From assembly GCF_030272615.1 (NCBI RefSeq), contig NC_081405.1:575097752-575161751 (forward strand): DNA of 64,000 nt, in the 5' to 3' direction. Below the pieces are notes generated by a model. The model searched no databases. It saw only the letters and a list, made by a program, of their open reading frames with translations, and was not told the DNA's origin. This DNA is from Cryptomeria japonica. Lineage: Eukaryota; Streptophyta; Pinopsida; Cupressales; Cupressaceae. Position 1 is the first letter of the stretch, and every line of letters starts with the position of its first letter. Below, one piece after another: positions 11,000 to 22,263 of the stretch. The position numbers were made by a program, and so were the translations under genes.

Positions 11000-11808
11000 T
11001 GTTAGATTCATTGACAGTCCCAAAGACACTGAAACGGGGGGGGGGGGGGGGGGGGGTGAATCTATGTCTAACTGGTTAGCAAAATATTTAAACTTATTAA
11101 TAAATTTTCATCCCAAAATAGTGTATCGGTAAATAAGAATTATTGCAATAAATAAAAATAATAGACAACATAGAAACACACCATAACACAAGATATTAAT
11201 GAGGAAACCCAGTGTGGGAAAATCCTTGGTAGGATTTATGACCCACAATATTTACTCACTGGCTAATGAATAAATACTACTTACAATTAGGGGCTGCACA
11301 TGTAGGAAAGCCAACAACCTAGGGCTCACTACTCAATTAAGAGTCACACTAACTACAAAATGGATTATCAAATCCAATACAATGTACTACTCAAAACAAC
11401 ATCTCTCATGCTAGGTTCAGTACCGGTTTAACCTCAATCAATAACCAAAACCTTCGCTATAACTATATCACCTTATACAAAATTGTCTCATCACACATCT
11501 CTAAAAAACTCTTATAAGATCTCATACATATATGAGTCTTTTAAAATATACCATGTCGGCTTACAAAAGATAATTATATTACAAAAAAATTCATATAAAC
11601 AAAAGCTTTATGCCATGTCGGCTAGAGTTTCGGTATGCATTGTTGCCGATGTAATTGGAATGTTGGTGAAGTGCCTACCAGTGCCAGTGTCTACCAGTGT
11701 ATGAAGTTTGTGATGTCGAGCATGAAGAAACTAATTGTCAGTGACTTTCCAGTTGGTTGCCATCAATGACAACATCAACTATTCTCATAAGAGTGTAGAA
11801 TGCCAACA
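11000..11808 (-). repeat. 3' LTR of element A (809 bp)
   Basis: Ends TGTTGG (minus, at 11808) and ...ACA (at 11000). Clearly homologous to 16888-17679 throughout, but with many substitutions, suggesting an old insertion. It contains a 21-base G run (11036-11056) where the sister LTR has six. Confidence 0.9.
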
Positions 11809-11835
11809 ATCTCCCACTTTTGCATTGATGGCAAC
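11809..11835 (-). other. Polypurine tract of element A with flanking inverted repeat
   Basis: On the minus strand AAAAGTGGGAGAT immediately precedes the LTR start TGTTGG. Just upstream is GTTGCCATCAATG (11835-11823), whose exact complement lies inside the LTR at 11756-11768. The PPT/LTR junction could therefore sit in the loop of a stem of 13 base pairs. Confidence 0.75.
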
Positions 11836-12003
11836 ACTCATGAGAAAAATCAAAAAATGTTATCCAAAAGATGAAATCCAAAAATATGTGCTCCTCCTGA
11901 GCAAGTGATCTCCTCTATACATGTATTTTTCTCTCCACTAACTACTCCCCCTTTGACATCAATGACCAAGGATGTCATAAATAATCAAAAGTTTATAAAA
12001 ATG

Positions 12004-15000
12004 CTACCTCAAGGTTTGTAACCGGTTGGTTACAATCTAAAAGATGTCTATCAAAATCATATTTAGACTCTACATAAATTTATTGTTGTCATCTAAAGTT
12101 GCCTCAATTTGCTGGATCATACCGGTGAGATAGTGCATTTGCTGCTGTGATGATCATTCTCCTTGTACTATTGCCTTAGATAATTCATCTCTATGAGTAA
12201 TCAGATTATCCAGCCTCAAACCAAGTTTGTCTTTTAGTTCCCGGGCATTAGACTTTATTCTTACCTTCTCTTTCTCAAGCTTTTCTAACTTCTCCCCAAA
12301 AATTGCCATTTCCTACTCAAAAAATGATATGTCCGGATGAACCTATAATATTATCCACAATGTCATCAATTTCCTTCTGTGTATTCTTGATCTCCTTATC
12401 AATGTCCTCAGTCAAACAGTGAGGTTTACATGCTTCCCTATATATCTCCTTATGCTCCAAAATTGTAGAATTGAGTACCGATAAAAGTGTATCCACATGA
12501 TTGGTACAATTCTTTATGGTGTTTTTGAAGAATATGTTTTTCTCTTTTTCAACTCTCTCCTTTATGATATCCTCATTCACCTTGTCTATAGTTATAACAT
12601 TATCAGAAATGAATCTGGACAATGTGTCCAATTTACCTAAAGAATCCTTAATGTGATCTATCTGACATGTAGGTGCAATCATTTTTAGAATAGGTAAAGT
12701 GTTATTGATTGTCTTAAAAGACAATGTATTGCAATCAGTTATCCTCTTAATGGAATCCAAAAGTACCTCTATGATATTAGTAGGTCTAAATTCACCTATA
12801 GATGTACTTGGTTCTATCATAGGTTTTTTCTCAACAGATGTCAGATCAATCACCTTAACTATATCCTCTTTACTTCCATCAGATGTATCCATTTTGCCTT
12901 TATTTTCCTCTGGTGGATCTGTCTCTGTTTGCACCTCAACCTTTAATGGTTTCTCAGATTGTTTTAGTGTCTCTGTAAGTGTCAGTTTCTCAGTCTCAAC
13001 ATGAACCTCTACCTCTATTTGTTTCTCTAAAAGTTCTACTATTGGATACTCAGTCTCTGGTGGCCCTGTGCTAGTACCTTTGTCTTCTGTAGGTTTTTCA
13101 ATCTCTGTCGGTTGTTCTATTTGGGTTGGTATCTCAGTTTCTTGAGAGTCAACTGTTTGTGCTGGTTTTTCTGAAATCTTGCTATTATCAATATTATCTG
13201 CCTTAACCTCTAAAGTATCTTTATCCACAACAATATTTAGTTCTTGAGTATCCACATTCATTGTAAAGAGTATCTCTGAATCAGGGTTAGTATCATCATG
13301 TGTTATACCTTCAATATCAATAACTATTGGATCTTCTGTGTGTATCGTTCATGTATCCAAAGGAGGCAGTGGAAGATTATCTATAACCTTTAAGTTTGGA
13401 ATACCACCAACTTTTCCTTTACCCTTGTCCTTGTCTTTCTGATATACTTTGAATGTCTTTTTAGGTCTTCTCTTTTCCTCTTTCGTTTCCTTCTCTACAA
13501 ATAATATATCCCATTTATTTGTAGTCTCATCTACAATCTCTTTTACCCTTCCAACCATCAGGCTCACTTGCCGGTGTCCACTAAAAAATACTAATCGGTT
13601 AGCTTCAAAAATAACTTCATCTATTTCTTCTTTGGAGTTTATCAGATGTGTAGCTAAGAGTGCTTCAACTTTCAATTTCTTATCCAATTCCATTATAGAT
13701 AGTCTTTTTGCATCTAGTCTCATGTAGAGATCATTTGGAATCTCATCAATCACTTCTATCAACACTTTCTTGTAAATGTCTAAGTGAAAAATAATACTTT
13801 CTTTAATTGTTCTTTTGTTAGAATCATTAGCATAAATATACCTTTTATTCACATTAGATAGATTACCTTCCTTTGTTATCTCATCCAGTAAATTATCTAA
13901 TGTGGGGGTAATCGGTGTCTATTTCTTCTTAGGTGTAAGTTTCTTCTTCAGTTCCCTAACTGCCTGCTATTTCTTCCTTAGCGTCCTAGTTTTCTTAGGT
14001 GAAGGAGAGGTTACAGGTGAGGGTTTTCTATTCCTTTCTACTCTTTTAAACTCAACAGCCTTACCACTATCAGTATCAAAAGATGTTACAACTAGTGAAA
14101 CATGTGCTTCACGTTGTAGTCCTTCAATGTGACTAGTAGATATACCACTGATGTTCATGACATTTTCTTTGATTTCCTTGACCTTCTTGGAGGCATCTCT
14201 AATAACTTTTTATCTTCTCTTTGTCCTTTTCTGCATAGATACATTACTCTCTATAGTTTCTACATTTCCAAATAATTTCTCAGAGGCCTCCCTTGGTGCA
14301 TCAAGTAGAGCTTTAGCATAAGTTTCCCAAATAGGTAGGTCTACCTCATATCTCATCTCTATAAACCAAATAGCTCTAGGAATTGCTACTTCCATCCAAG
14401 TTTCATCTCGCTTAATCACAAAATAGATTTCCTTGTCATATTATCAACTATGCTCTATGGTAGTCTCTCCCTTGCTCTCATCTTAGATTGGAATTTCTTG
14501 AAATATTCTGTAGTGTTCTTAATACTATTAGTGCCCATACCGGTGAAATCATCTTGTATCTATCTTCATACCAGAATGTCATAACCAAAATCCTTGTGAC
14601 CTATGTCAGGTATTTCCTTGGTAAATTACAACATTAGGCATACTAGAAGATTTCCAAAATGGAAATTACTTTTCTTGTCTCCCTTAATCTTCTTTAGGTA
14701 GTCAATTAATTCAACCTTAAGACATTTACACACATCAATCTTAGAATTATTGTTCACCATTTCATATGCACTGTGAATACAAAGACTAGAAACAGAGCTT
14801 AGTCTTTTTGCATGAGTAGCTTTGTAACCTAGTACCATACTCACATATCTCACATTGATATCCTTAACATCATTTACTCTAAGTGACCTGTTATAAGATG
14901 TTGCTCGTGTTAAATCCATAACTCCTTTGTAAGGAATCTTCTTGGTTTTATCAAGTCTACTACAAGTTGAAGGTAAACCAGTAACTGCCTTAATTGCATC

Positions 15001-15406
15001 CTTGGTTATTTTGGAAAATGACTCTAACCACATGAAATCTCCATGGATTTCGCTTAATACAAGTCTGACAACTTCCTTTAGAAATTCGGGAATATTCAGA
15101 ATCTCTTAAAAAACTAAATTTTCCACAACCTTATATTTAGGTTTAATCACTTTGTTTTCATCGGTAATAACTTCATTGAATATCTTCTTCAAATCCTCAA
15201 TCCCTAGGTTTTCTATGTTGCAATGTATGTAAATTATAGGGTCTTTTGCAAATGCTACACCCTTTGGTATTTTTGAAAAAAGATCCTATAAAGTCATCTT
15301 GTTTCACAATCTCGGGGATAATCTTGAATACAGGTCTAGGGCATTTAACATTTTCCACAATGGTAGGGTTCAAAATAAACTCTAGAATAGAAGATGAGGA
15401 AGACAT
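12004..15406 (-). pseudogene. Element A ORF2, unknown protein (broken)
   Basis: Reads from ATG 15406 (MSSSSSILEFILNPTIVENV) towards 12004, split by stops and shifts. In order: an N-terminal globular region with LPSTCSRLDKTKK, NDVKDINVRYVSMVLGYKA and FGNLLVCLML (15033-14626); a helical region with DETWMEVAIPRAIWFIEM (about 14410-14350); a basic stretch KRVERNRKPSPVTSPSPKK with RTRTLRKK-like residues (about 14040-13967); a Lys/Glu-rich segment (13852-13349); an acidic, repetitive Thr/Glu/Pro/Lys region (13261-12840); and a helical, probably coiled-coil end (12800-12010). The same order occurs in element D. No catalytic motif recognised. It could be a DNA- or nucleoprotein-binding accessory protein; that is a guess. 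Confidence 0.75.
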
Positions 15407-15708
15407 TTCAAAGAAAAATACCTCTAAACCGAAATTTTGAATGCCTGAAAATGACTTCGCAGCTTTGCCTTAGAATGCCTTTTCTCAATTTTGTGGTCTT
15501 TGATCATTTGAATGCTCCGTGAGTTTGAAATAAGGGTTTCCCGATGCTTTATAGCCAAAAAAAGGTTGTTTAAACTGCATTAAATGCTTTCCAGTTAAGT
15601 GAAAACTTAACACATATGCCAATAAAGAAGAAATGTATCTTCTTACCATCAACCGAGGGTAGAATGCATGATTTTCAACTTGCTACGATAAGCCCTAAGG
15701 ATTATTCC

Positions 15709-16816
15709 TCAGTTAGATGAAGTATCTCTTGCCGGTGGAGGATTACTCTACTCTACCATTGCAGAGATAGCTTCATCAGTTCTTTGATCATGCTTCTTAA
15801 TCCATTGTTTCGAAAATTGTCTTAACTTCACCTACCTTTTCTTTTCCCTTCAAACTAGATCCTTTGTTGTTTGCCGGTACATTCTTTCTTGTACAAAATT
15901 TAGCAATATGTCCAATCTTGTTACATGCATAACAAGTTACATGATTCCTCTAAATAGCCTTTCCATATCCTTGACCGGTTTGTGATCTGCATTGATTAGA
16001 TAAATGCTGAAATCTTCTACAAACATAGCATTTCACATTCATTCTACAATTTTTTGAATTATGACCAACTTTTTTGCATTTGGAACATTTACCAGTGGGT
16101 GATTTCATATTTTGATTATTTCTAAACCTACACTAATTTGCTCTGTAACCATATTTGTTGCAATTTAAACCTTTGCCATTAAATTTATAAGAATTAGGTT
16201 GTCTTACTGGTTTTTTCTGATCTTGATTATTTGTGGTACCAGAACTTTCTCCATGTTCAAATCCAAGTCCATTAGTATCTCCATCAGGTTTCTATCTTTT
16301 AAGAATATCATTGAGTTCTTTTGAACTTTTCTTGAATTTGTCTTTGTGTTTATCTGCGGTAGCCATTTCATTTTCCAGAATTCCAACTTATCTCACAAGC
16401 TCAACTTTATCATGTTGCATGTGAATCAGATTTGTCTTTAGCATATCATTTTCATGACCAAGTCTTAGATTTTCATTTCCAGCATCATTAAGTCTCCTAG
16501 TCAAGTCTTCTTCATTCTTCTTCCTATCTTGAATATCTTTAAATATCCTCATAGTCATATCTTGCATTTCACTATTTATGTTATTGTTCTCTTGTCTCAA
16601 CTTGTTTGTAATGTCTCTAAGAGTTTCTTTTTCATCATCATCATTCTCCATTTTCTCATGAAGTTTTATTTTATTTTGTGCTATAACAAAGTTCTCCTTA
16701 ATTCATTTAATGAATTCTTGTGCAATCCTCAGATCATCTTCAAGTTTGATATTTTTCTATTTTTCTCCATCTAAATCTTCAAGAGCTCCTTCCAACTATT
16801 TTCTTAAGTTCTCCAT
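15709..16816 (-). pseudogene. Element A gag with three CCHC zinc knuckles (broken)
   Basis: Gag-like protein from ATG 16816 (MENLRK). The first half is charged and coiled-coil-like (16651-16388: NKLRQENNNINSEMQDMTM, then DRKKNEEDLTRRLNDAGNEN). The second half has three CX2CX4HX4C knuckles near 16080-15890: CSKCKKVGHNSKNC, CYVCRRFQHLSNQC and CYACNKIGHIAKFC. The third is typical plant Copia nucleocapsid. A stop between knuckles two and three and a frameshift near 15820 break it. Its end (DTSSN then stop at 15709) matches the element D gag end. This is the only retroelement structural gene in A. Confidence 0.85.
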
Positions 16817-16865
16817 CTGTACCACTGTCAGAATCTTCCTCAAGCTATTAGACTTTTGAAAATAG

Positions 16866-16886
16866 AGGACTGGGATCTAATACCAA
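16866..16886 (-). other. Primer binding site of element A
   Basis: The minus strand reads TTGGTATTAGATCCCAGTCC next to the 5' LTR. E (20210-20229) and D (27077-27096) have the same site with GAGCC in place of GATCC, so all three families probably use the same tRNA primer. Confidence 0.8.
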
Positions 16887-16887
16887 T

Positions 16888-17679
16888 TGTTAAATTCAAT
16901 GACAATCCCAAAGACATTGAGAGGGGGGTGAATCAGTGTCTAACCAGTTAGCAGAATATTTAAACTTATTAATAACTTTGCATCCCAAAACAATGTACCC
17001 GTAAATAAGAATTATTACAATAAATAGAATTAATAGAGACAACATATAAACACATCATAACACAAGTAACTAGGAAACCCGATGTGGGAAAAATCTTGGT
17101 GGGATTTGTGACCCACAATACTTACTCACTGGCCAATGAATATATACTACTTACAATGAGGGGCCTACACATGCAGGGAGGCCAACAACCTAGAGATCAC
17201 TGCTCAATAAAGAGTCACACTGACTACAAAATGGATTATCAAATCCAATACAATGTACTTCTCAAAACAACATCTCTCATGCCAGGTTCAGTACCAATTT
17301 AAGTTCAGTCAATAACCAAAAACTTTGTTGTCAATTATATCACCTTATACAAAATTGTCTCATCACACATCTCTAAAAATGTCTTATAAGATCTCATACA
17401 TATATGATTCTTTTACAATATACCATGTTGGCTTACAAAAGATAATTATATTACAAAACAATTAATATAAACAAAACTTGTATCCCATGTCAGCTGGAGT
17501 GCAGGTATGCACTGTTGCTGATGTAATATGAATGTCGGTGAAGCATTGTCAGTGTCAGTGTCTTCCGGTGTATGAATTTTGTGATGTCGAGCATGTAGAA
17601 ACCAATTGCCAATGACTTTCCAATTGGTTGCCATCAATGACAACATCAATTATTCTCATAAGAGTGTAGAATGCCAACA
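16888..17679 (-). repeat. 5' LTR of element A (792 bp)
   Basis: Ends TGTTGG (minus, 17679) and TTTAACA (16888), flanked inside by the PBS and outside by ACTGG. Contains the shared core block at 17068-17120 and a six-base G run (16923-16928). Confidence 0.9.
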
Positions 17680-17684
17680 ACTGG
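17680..17684. repeat. Target site duplication of element A, right copy
   Basis: ACTGG, paired with ACCGG at 10995-10999; beyond it the gag reading of element E resumes. Confidence 0.8.
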
Positions 17685-18672
17685 GGTATATCCTTTAACC
17701 AAATGAACATCTAAGACAATTGATTCTACCAATTGAGCCTCAAACTTCATAACCTACTTATTCTCATGCTCCTTCTGAGTGTCATCAACCTTCTTCTTTC
17801 TCTTCTCATTAGATTTATCACTTCCTATCAGTGGGTTCTTACTTCTATAAAATTTAGCAATATGTCCCACTTTGTTGCATGCATAATAGGTGACATTGTT
17901 CATCTCGATTGCCTTATTGTAACCTTGACCATTCATTGACCAACATTGATTAGCCATGTGTCCAAAATTTCCACATGCATGACATTTCACATTCATTCTA
18001 CAATATTTTTTCCTATGACCATACTTCTTACAATTGGAACACTCACCAGGAACTACATTATTATTCTAATTTGCTCTATTTCTAAAATGTCTAGACATGT
18101 GACCAAATTTATTGCAAACAAAGCATCTAGAATTAAATTTATGTGCATTGGGTTGCCTTATCGGCAACCTCTGATTCAGATTGACCTTCTGATCTTCATT
18201 TGTAGTACCAGATCTTTCTCCGTGCTCAAATCCAAGACCTCTACTGTCTCCAATTTCCCTTTGATCCTTCAATAATTCATCAAGCTTAGCAGAACTAGCC
18301 TTGAACTTATCATTGTATTCATTTTCAATAGTCAGATAATCTCTTAGGATTGTTACCATTGTTTCGAATTCTTGGTCATTGTTTCATGATTGCACCAATT
18401 CAGTTCTCAACACATCATTATCATGAACAAACCTAATGCATTCCTCAAATCTAACTTTCAGAGATATGGCAAGATTTTTTTCATTCCTCTTTTGGTCTTC
18501 AATCTCCTTGGACACCCTCATAGTTAGGTCTTACATTTCATTCTTCATGACCATATTCTCCTAACTCATCTTTAAACATTTTTCTTTAAGGGCAGCCTTC
18601 TCTTCATCATATTGATTTTGTAAAAGTTTCTTCCTTTTAGCTTGCGCCAATGACAAACTCTCCTATAGAGTA

Positions 18673-18683
18673 AAAATGAATTC
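18673..18683. repeat. Target duplication of the retroposon, left copy
   Basis: AAAATGAATTC; the same 11 bases recur at 20050-20060 after the poly(A)-like tail. Confidence 0.75.
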
Positions 18684-20049
18684 TCAGCCAAAATTTTTGA
18701 ATATTAATTTTTTTGAAGTATTACAGTGCTCTGCAATATGGAAAATGGTTCTTGTGGAGGATGCAGGCAAATTCATTGGGAGTATATGCCATGGAACGAC
18801 TGGGTCTCAGTGCAAATTCCAGAATCCTCGACGGCTTTTCACGAACACATTACTGACAGGGACCTCGACCATCTTTTTCTATTACACAATCCACAATTGA
18901 GAAGGGCTTTCAAAGACTTTATCGGTGAGGAGATGCTATCCTCACAAGCTAAAAGGATTCTGTATCCCCATCAACTTCTCAATTCCTTTCTATCAAATGC
19001 TCTAGATCTCCTACAATCTATTCCTCTGTTGGTATTATTATTCTTCAAGTTGGTAAGACAAGATGTGCTCCCCTCGGCCTCATTCCATGAAGCTCTACAA
19101 TATAATCTATGGCAGGAGTCAGCTCTCCTTGGGGGCCTCTTTCCACATCACTTCATTCAATCTATCCATGCTTACATGGTACTCTATGACTGAATTAAGA
19201 ATGGCCTTGAACAACAAACTTTTGGCCATGTGAAGAACAACCTACATCAATTCGATAGACAATTGGACAACCACATTGTTTACAAATATCACAACTTGTG
19301 GAAAGGGGTCGGACCACAGATAGGGTTCCTAACCTCAATGTACCAGCGTAGGATGAAGCCACGGGATGGAATTTCTCCTTTATGCCCGTTTTTGATGCCC
19401 CCGCAAATCAGACCCAAGAAGATGTTGCCATGGAAGAGTAAAGTCATTTTGGCATTGTTTTTGCTATCCATAAATTTCTTCTTTTTGATGGGTGGAAAAT
19501 CTAATGATAACCCATATGACACTATGTTTTGTCTGCCCCTAGTCTTCTGGTGATTGGCTCTTGCTTTTATTTCCACTGGTATTTCAGAACTGGTAGAGGA
19601 ACCATTTTTGCTTGATGACTAACACCGATATTCGAGGCTTTTCCTTTTATGAATCGGTCATCGGGACTTCATACCAGTATCAAAGCACTGGTATAGCAAA
19701 ATTGACAACCAAATGTCATAGCTCTTCAGTGCTCTGACATTCAGAGCCACGCTTCCCAGTCGCCACGATAACCGGTTTGGGGGGTTGATTATTTATGATT
19801 TCCTCTAGTCTCGCCTCGATCGATTATTCTAATTTTGGCTCCTAAGCAACTCACTCTATGAGCAGTCCCTATCTATCTCTTCGGATTGGGTGCCTTCTTC
19901 TCTTTGCCTCCTTTCCTCTTTTTTATTGTATCTGAGCAAGGATATAGGGTTTTCTTACTAGGTCTTTCCCTATAGAGCTCTTGAATCAGTTTTATTTTTA
20001 TTAATATATATATCAGTGGCTTGCCACTTTTGCCAAAAAAAATAAAAAT
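18684..20049 (+). mobile_element. Poly(A)-tailed retroposon inserted in E gag
   Basis: About 1.37 kb of plus-strand sequence interrupts the E gag reading frame. It ends in CTTGCCACTTTTGCC followed by an A-rich tail (AAAAAAAATAAAAATAAA), and is flanked by the 11-bp direct repeat AAAATGAATTC. Tail plus target duplication indicate target-primed insertion by a LINE machinery. No reverse transcriptase is seen. It may be a 5'-truncated LINE, whose remaining part is ORF end plus 3' UTR, or a retroposed transcript. It is less AT-rich than its surroundings. Confidence 0.8.
18738..19193 (+). CDS. Unknown ORF in the retroposon (151 aa)
   Basis: An uninterrupted ORF from ATG 18738, starting MENGSCGGCRQIHWEYM. 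It contains a leucine-rich middle (LDLLQSIPLLVLLFFKLV) that could be one membrane segment. I do not recognise the family. It lies in the 5' part of the retroposon, so it may be the end of a longer source reading frame carried over by retroposition rather than a functional gene. Expression is unproven. Confidence 0.35.
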   Translation: MENGSCGGCRQIHWEYMPWNDWVSVQIPESSTAFHEHITDRDLDHLFLLHNPQLRRAFKDFIGEEMLSSQAKRILYPHQLLNSFLSNALDLLQSIPLLVLLFFKLVRQDVLPSASFHEALQYNLWQESALLGGLFPHHFIQSIHAYMVLYD

Positions 20050-20060
20050 AAAATGAATTC
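20050..20060. repeat. Target duplication of the retroposon, right copy
   Basis: AAAATGAATTC, partner of 18673-18683; the E gag resumes directly after it. Confidence 0.75.
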
Positions 20061-20209
20061 CTTTGTAGATCTCAACTCATCTTGCATCTTCATGTTCCTT
20101 AATCTTTCAACATCATAGTCTTCAAGAGCTCCTTGAAGTTCCTTCCTTAAACTGAATTCCATAGATTATGGAAATAGGATCTTCCTCAAGTTGTTAGACT
20201 TACTCCAAG

Positions 20210-20229
20210 GTACTAGGCTCTAATACCAA
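20210..20229 (-). other. Primer binding site of element E
   Basis: The minus strand reads TTGGTATTAGAGCCTAGTAC beside the 5' LTR; a tRNA-Met-like PBS nearly identical to those of A and D. Confidence 0.8.
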
Positions 20230-20230
20230 T

Positions 20231-21265
20231 TGTTGGGATCCAAGAACACTAAGACAGGGGGGTGAATCAATGTTCTACTAGAATGGAGAATTTTAACCTT
20301 ATTAATATATCAACTTAGGAACTGATAAACATAAAAGCATATAACAATAAGAAACAATGAAACCATAAAGATAAACACCATAACACCATATATTTATACA
20401 TAGAAAACCTCAAAGAGGAGAAACCATAGTGGGATTACAGACCAACAATATCTATCCATTGATTAAATACAAAATATTACAATAAGGGGCTTGAACATAC
20501 AGGAAGGCCAATAGCCTAGAGCACACTGCTCATCACAAAAGGAGTCTTACTGACTATAGAAAACATTAGAAAACAATCCAAAATGAAGATTGAACTGCAT
20601 AGCATCTCCCATGCCTAAGTACACTTTTGGTTTACCTCAATATCAAAGACCTTAAACCTCTTCCAAAAACCCAGTTCGATCACTTATGTTTAACCAAATC
20701 TTTTGCATGAATTATTACAACATTATTTGCATAATCACATACCATACATGATCTCCTATGATCTACAAAGAGATATTACATCATATTTATACCAAACCGG
20801 GACCTAAACAATTAGGTCGGCCACCTAAAAGATAATACGATAAATTCATAACTTAAAACCCATAATCTAATGGTCAACTAGATTGTCTTAGGATGAAAAC
20901 AATGAAAACCAATCCTTAAATCTAGCCAGTAACGCATCACGAACATCCTCCAACATGTTACGAAAACTGGTCCATAACCTAGATAGTACTGGACCCAAAA
21001 TAGGTTGTCATAAGCCAAATGAAACACCATGAACAACTAGAACATGAACATAATAACCATTAGAATCTTTAATCCCTATTAGAATCTGCACCAACACCAC
21101 TTACAAATAATATCAAAAGATCTTCAATAAAGCTCTGTTGGTGAAACCCTCACTGATAACAAAAAGGCTTACTAGAACACGTGATAGCTTTCAGATCATC
21201 AAATCCCAAACCAACTGAATGTGATACACATCAGGAACACATAAATAACCAATCCAAACCAATTC
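20231..21265 (-). repeat. 5' LTR of element E, interrupted by element D
   Basis: Begins (plus view) TGTTGGGATCC at the PBS and runs 1,035 bp until element D starts at 21266. Sequence corresponds to 8124-9035 in the other LTR. The remaining ~160 bp expected after D are not present at 27514, so they were deleted together with part of D. Confidence 0.82.
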
Positions 21266-22035
21266 TGTTAGGATTACCAAAGATACTGAGAGGGGGGCGG
21301 TGAATCAGTATCTAACCGTTAAATGGATTTTCTGAACTTATTAAGTAAATTGCATTCCGAAACAATGTACTGGTAAACCAAAATTAATGTAGTAAATAAG
21401 AATAATAAGCACAACATATAAGGCACACCATAAAATAATATTTTTAATGAGGAAACCCAGTGTGGGAAAAACTTCAGTGGGATTTGTCACCCACAATATT
21501 CACTAACTAGCCAATAAATGAATACTACATACAATAGGAGCCTACACATGCAAGAAGGCCAACTTCAAAGCTCATTGATTAATTACAAAAAGGGAAGTCT
21601 CACTGACTTACAAAATGGATTATGCAAATCCAATATAATGTACTTCAGCATCTGCTATGCCAGGTTTAGTACCAGTTTAAGCTCACAAAATAACCATAAA
21701 CCTTACTCCAAAATCTGTCTTAATATTTGCATGTTCGCATCCGCCTATTCGTACTTACACAAATGATCTATAAGATCTCATACTTATATATGAGTCCTAT
21801 TAAAATTCACCTTGTCATCTTAAAAAAAGATATTATAATTAAATACAAAATACAATAATCAAAATCCTGTCGGCCAGGGTGTCGGTAATCATCTTTGCCA
21901 CTGCTGGTGAACTATCTATCAGTGTAGAGTCTATCAGTGTCGGTGCCTGCCAATGCCATAGGATTTCAAGGTTGCCATCAATGACAATACCTTCAATCAC
22001 CTACAATTTCTCATTGGAGTGTGCACTTTCCAACA
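21266..22035 (-). repeat. 3' LTR of element D (770 bp)
   Basis: TGTTGG (minus, 22035) to ...CCTAACA (21266). Contains the shared LTR core (21451-21500), a G run interrupted by one C (21292-21300) and a TATA box. Confidence 0.88.
21783..21790 (-). promoter_or_regulatory. TATA box in element D LTR
   Basis: The minus strand reads TATATAAG in the LTR interior, followed by TATGAGATC. The element A LTRs keep a similar CATATATGTATGAG at about 11520-11535. Confidence 0.5.
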
Positions 22036-22062
22036 ATCTCCCCCTTTGGCATTGATGGCAAC
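22036..22062 (-). other. Polypurine tract of element D with flanking inverted repeat
   Basis: The minus strand reads GTTGCCATCAATGCCAAAGG then GGGAGAT directly before the LTR. The exact complement of GTTGCCATCAATG is inside the LTR at 21971-21983, as in element A. Confidence 0.78.
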
Positions 22063-22263
22063 ACTCATGAGAAAAAGTCAAAGTTGTATCCAAAATGTGT
22101 TGTCCAAAAATCTTACCAAAACTGTAAGCTCCAAAACTGTGTGCTCCCCTTGAGCAGATAATCTCTTTTGTCATTTATTTTTCTCATCTCCATTACTGCC
22201 CCTTTGACATCAATGACAAAGGTTGTCAAAAATGTCAACTGAGTGTAGTTCTTAGCTGGATCC

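Larger units (their letters stand above)
11000..17679 (-). mobile_element. Element A: gag-only LTR retrotransposon with unknown ORF2
   Basis: Complete minus-strand element: LTRs 11000-11808 and 16888-17679, PPT, PBS and a 5-bp target duplication. It sits inside E. The 5.1-kb interior encodes gag with three CCHC zinc knuckles (15709-16816) and then a second ORF of about 1,130 codons (12004-15406) of no known retroelement function. No protease, integrase, RT or RNase H motif was found in any frame. Element D (21266-27513) has the same plan. The structure fits non-autonomous elements with terminal repeats plus gag (TR-GAG type); the extra ORF is the unusual part. Confidence 0.88.
17685..20162 (-). 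pseudogene. Element E gag with zinc knuckles, interrupted by a retroposon
   Basis: Starts at ATG 20162 (MEFSLRKELQGALEDYDVER), is interrupted by the insertion 18684-20049, and resumes with ESLSLAQAKRKKLLQNQYDEE (18665-18600). The C-terminal part (18359-17754) carries zinc knuckles. CHACGNFGHMANQC is intact. CFVCNKFGHMSRHF has lost its last Cys, and the following YACNKVGHIAKFY has lost its first and last Cys. The sequence and domain order are clearly related to the gags of A and D, which ties the pol-less elements to this pol-bearing one. In-frame stops are present. Confidence 0.8.
8124..21265 (-). mobile_element. Copia element E, host of three nested insertions
   Basis: A minus-strand Copia element reconstructed from four pieces. 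3' LTR remnant 8124-9195 with adjacent PPT; pol remnants 9800-10900; after skipping element A (11000-17679), gag 17685-20162, itself split by a retroposon; PBS; and 5' LTR 20231-21265, where element D begins. The two LTR pieces match along their length (for example AATAACCAATCCAAAC at about 9013 and 21244). The 3' LTR lacks its outer ~130 bp at 8124. The 5' LTR lacks its last ~160 bp, the counterpart of 9036-9195, which is not found beyond D. Confidence 0.82.
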
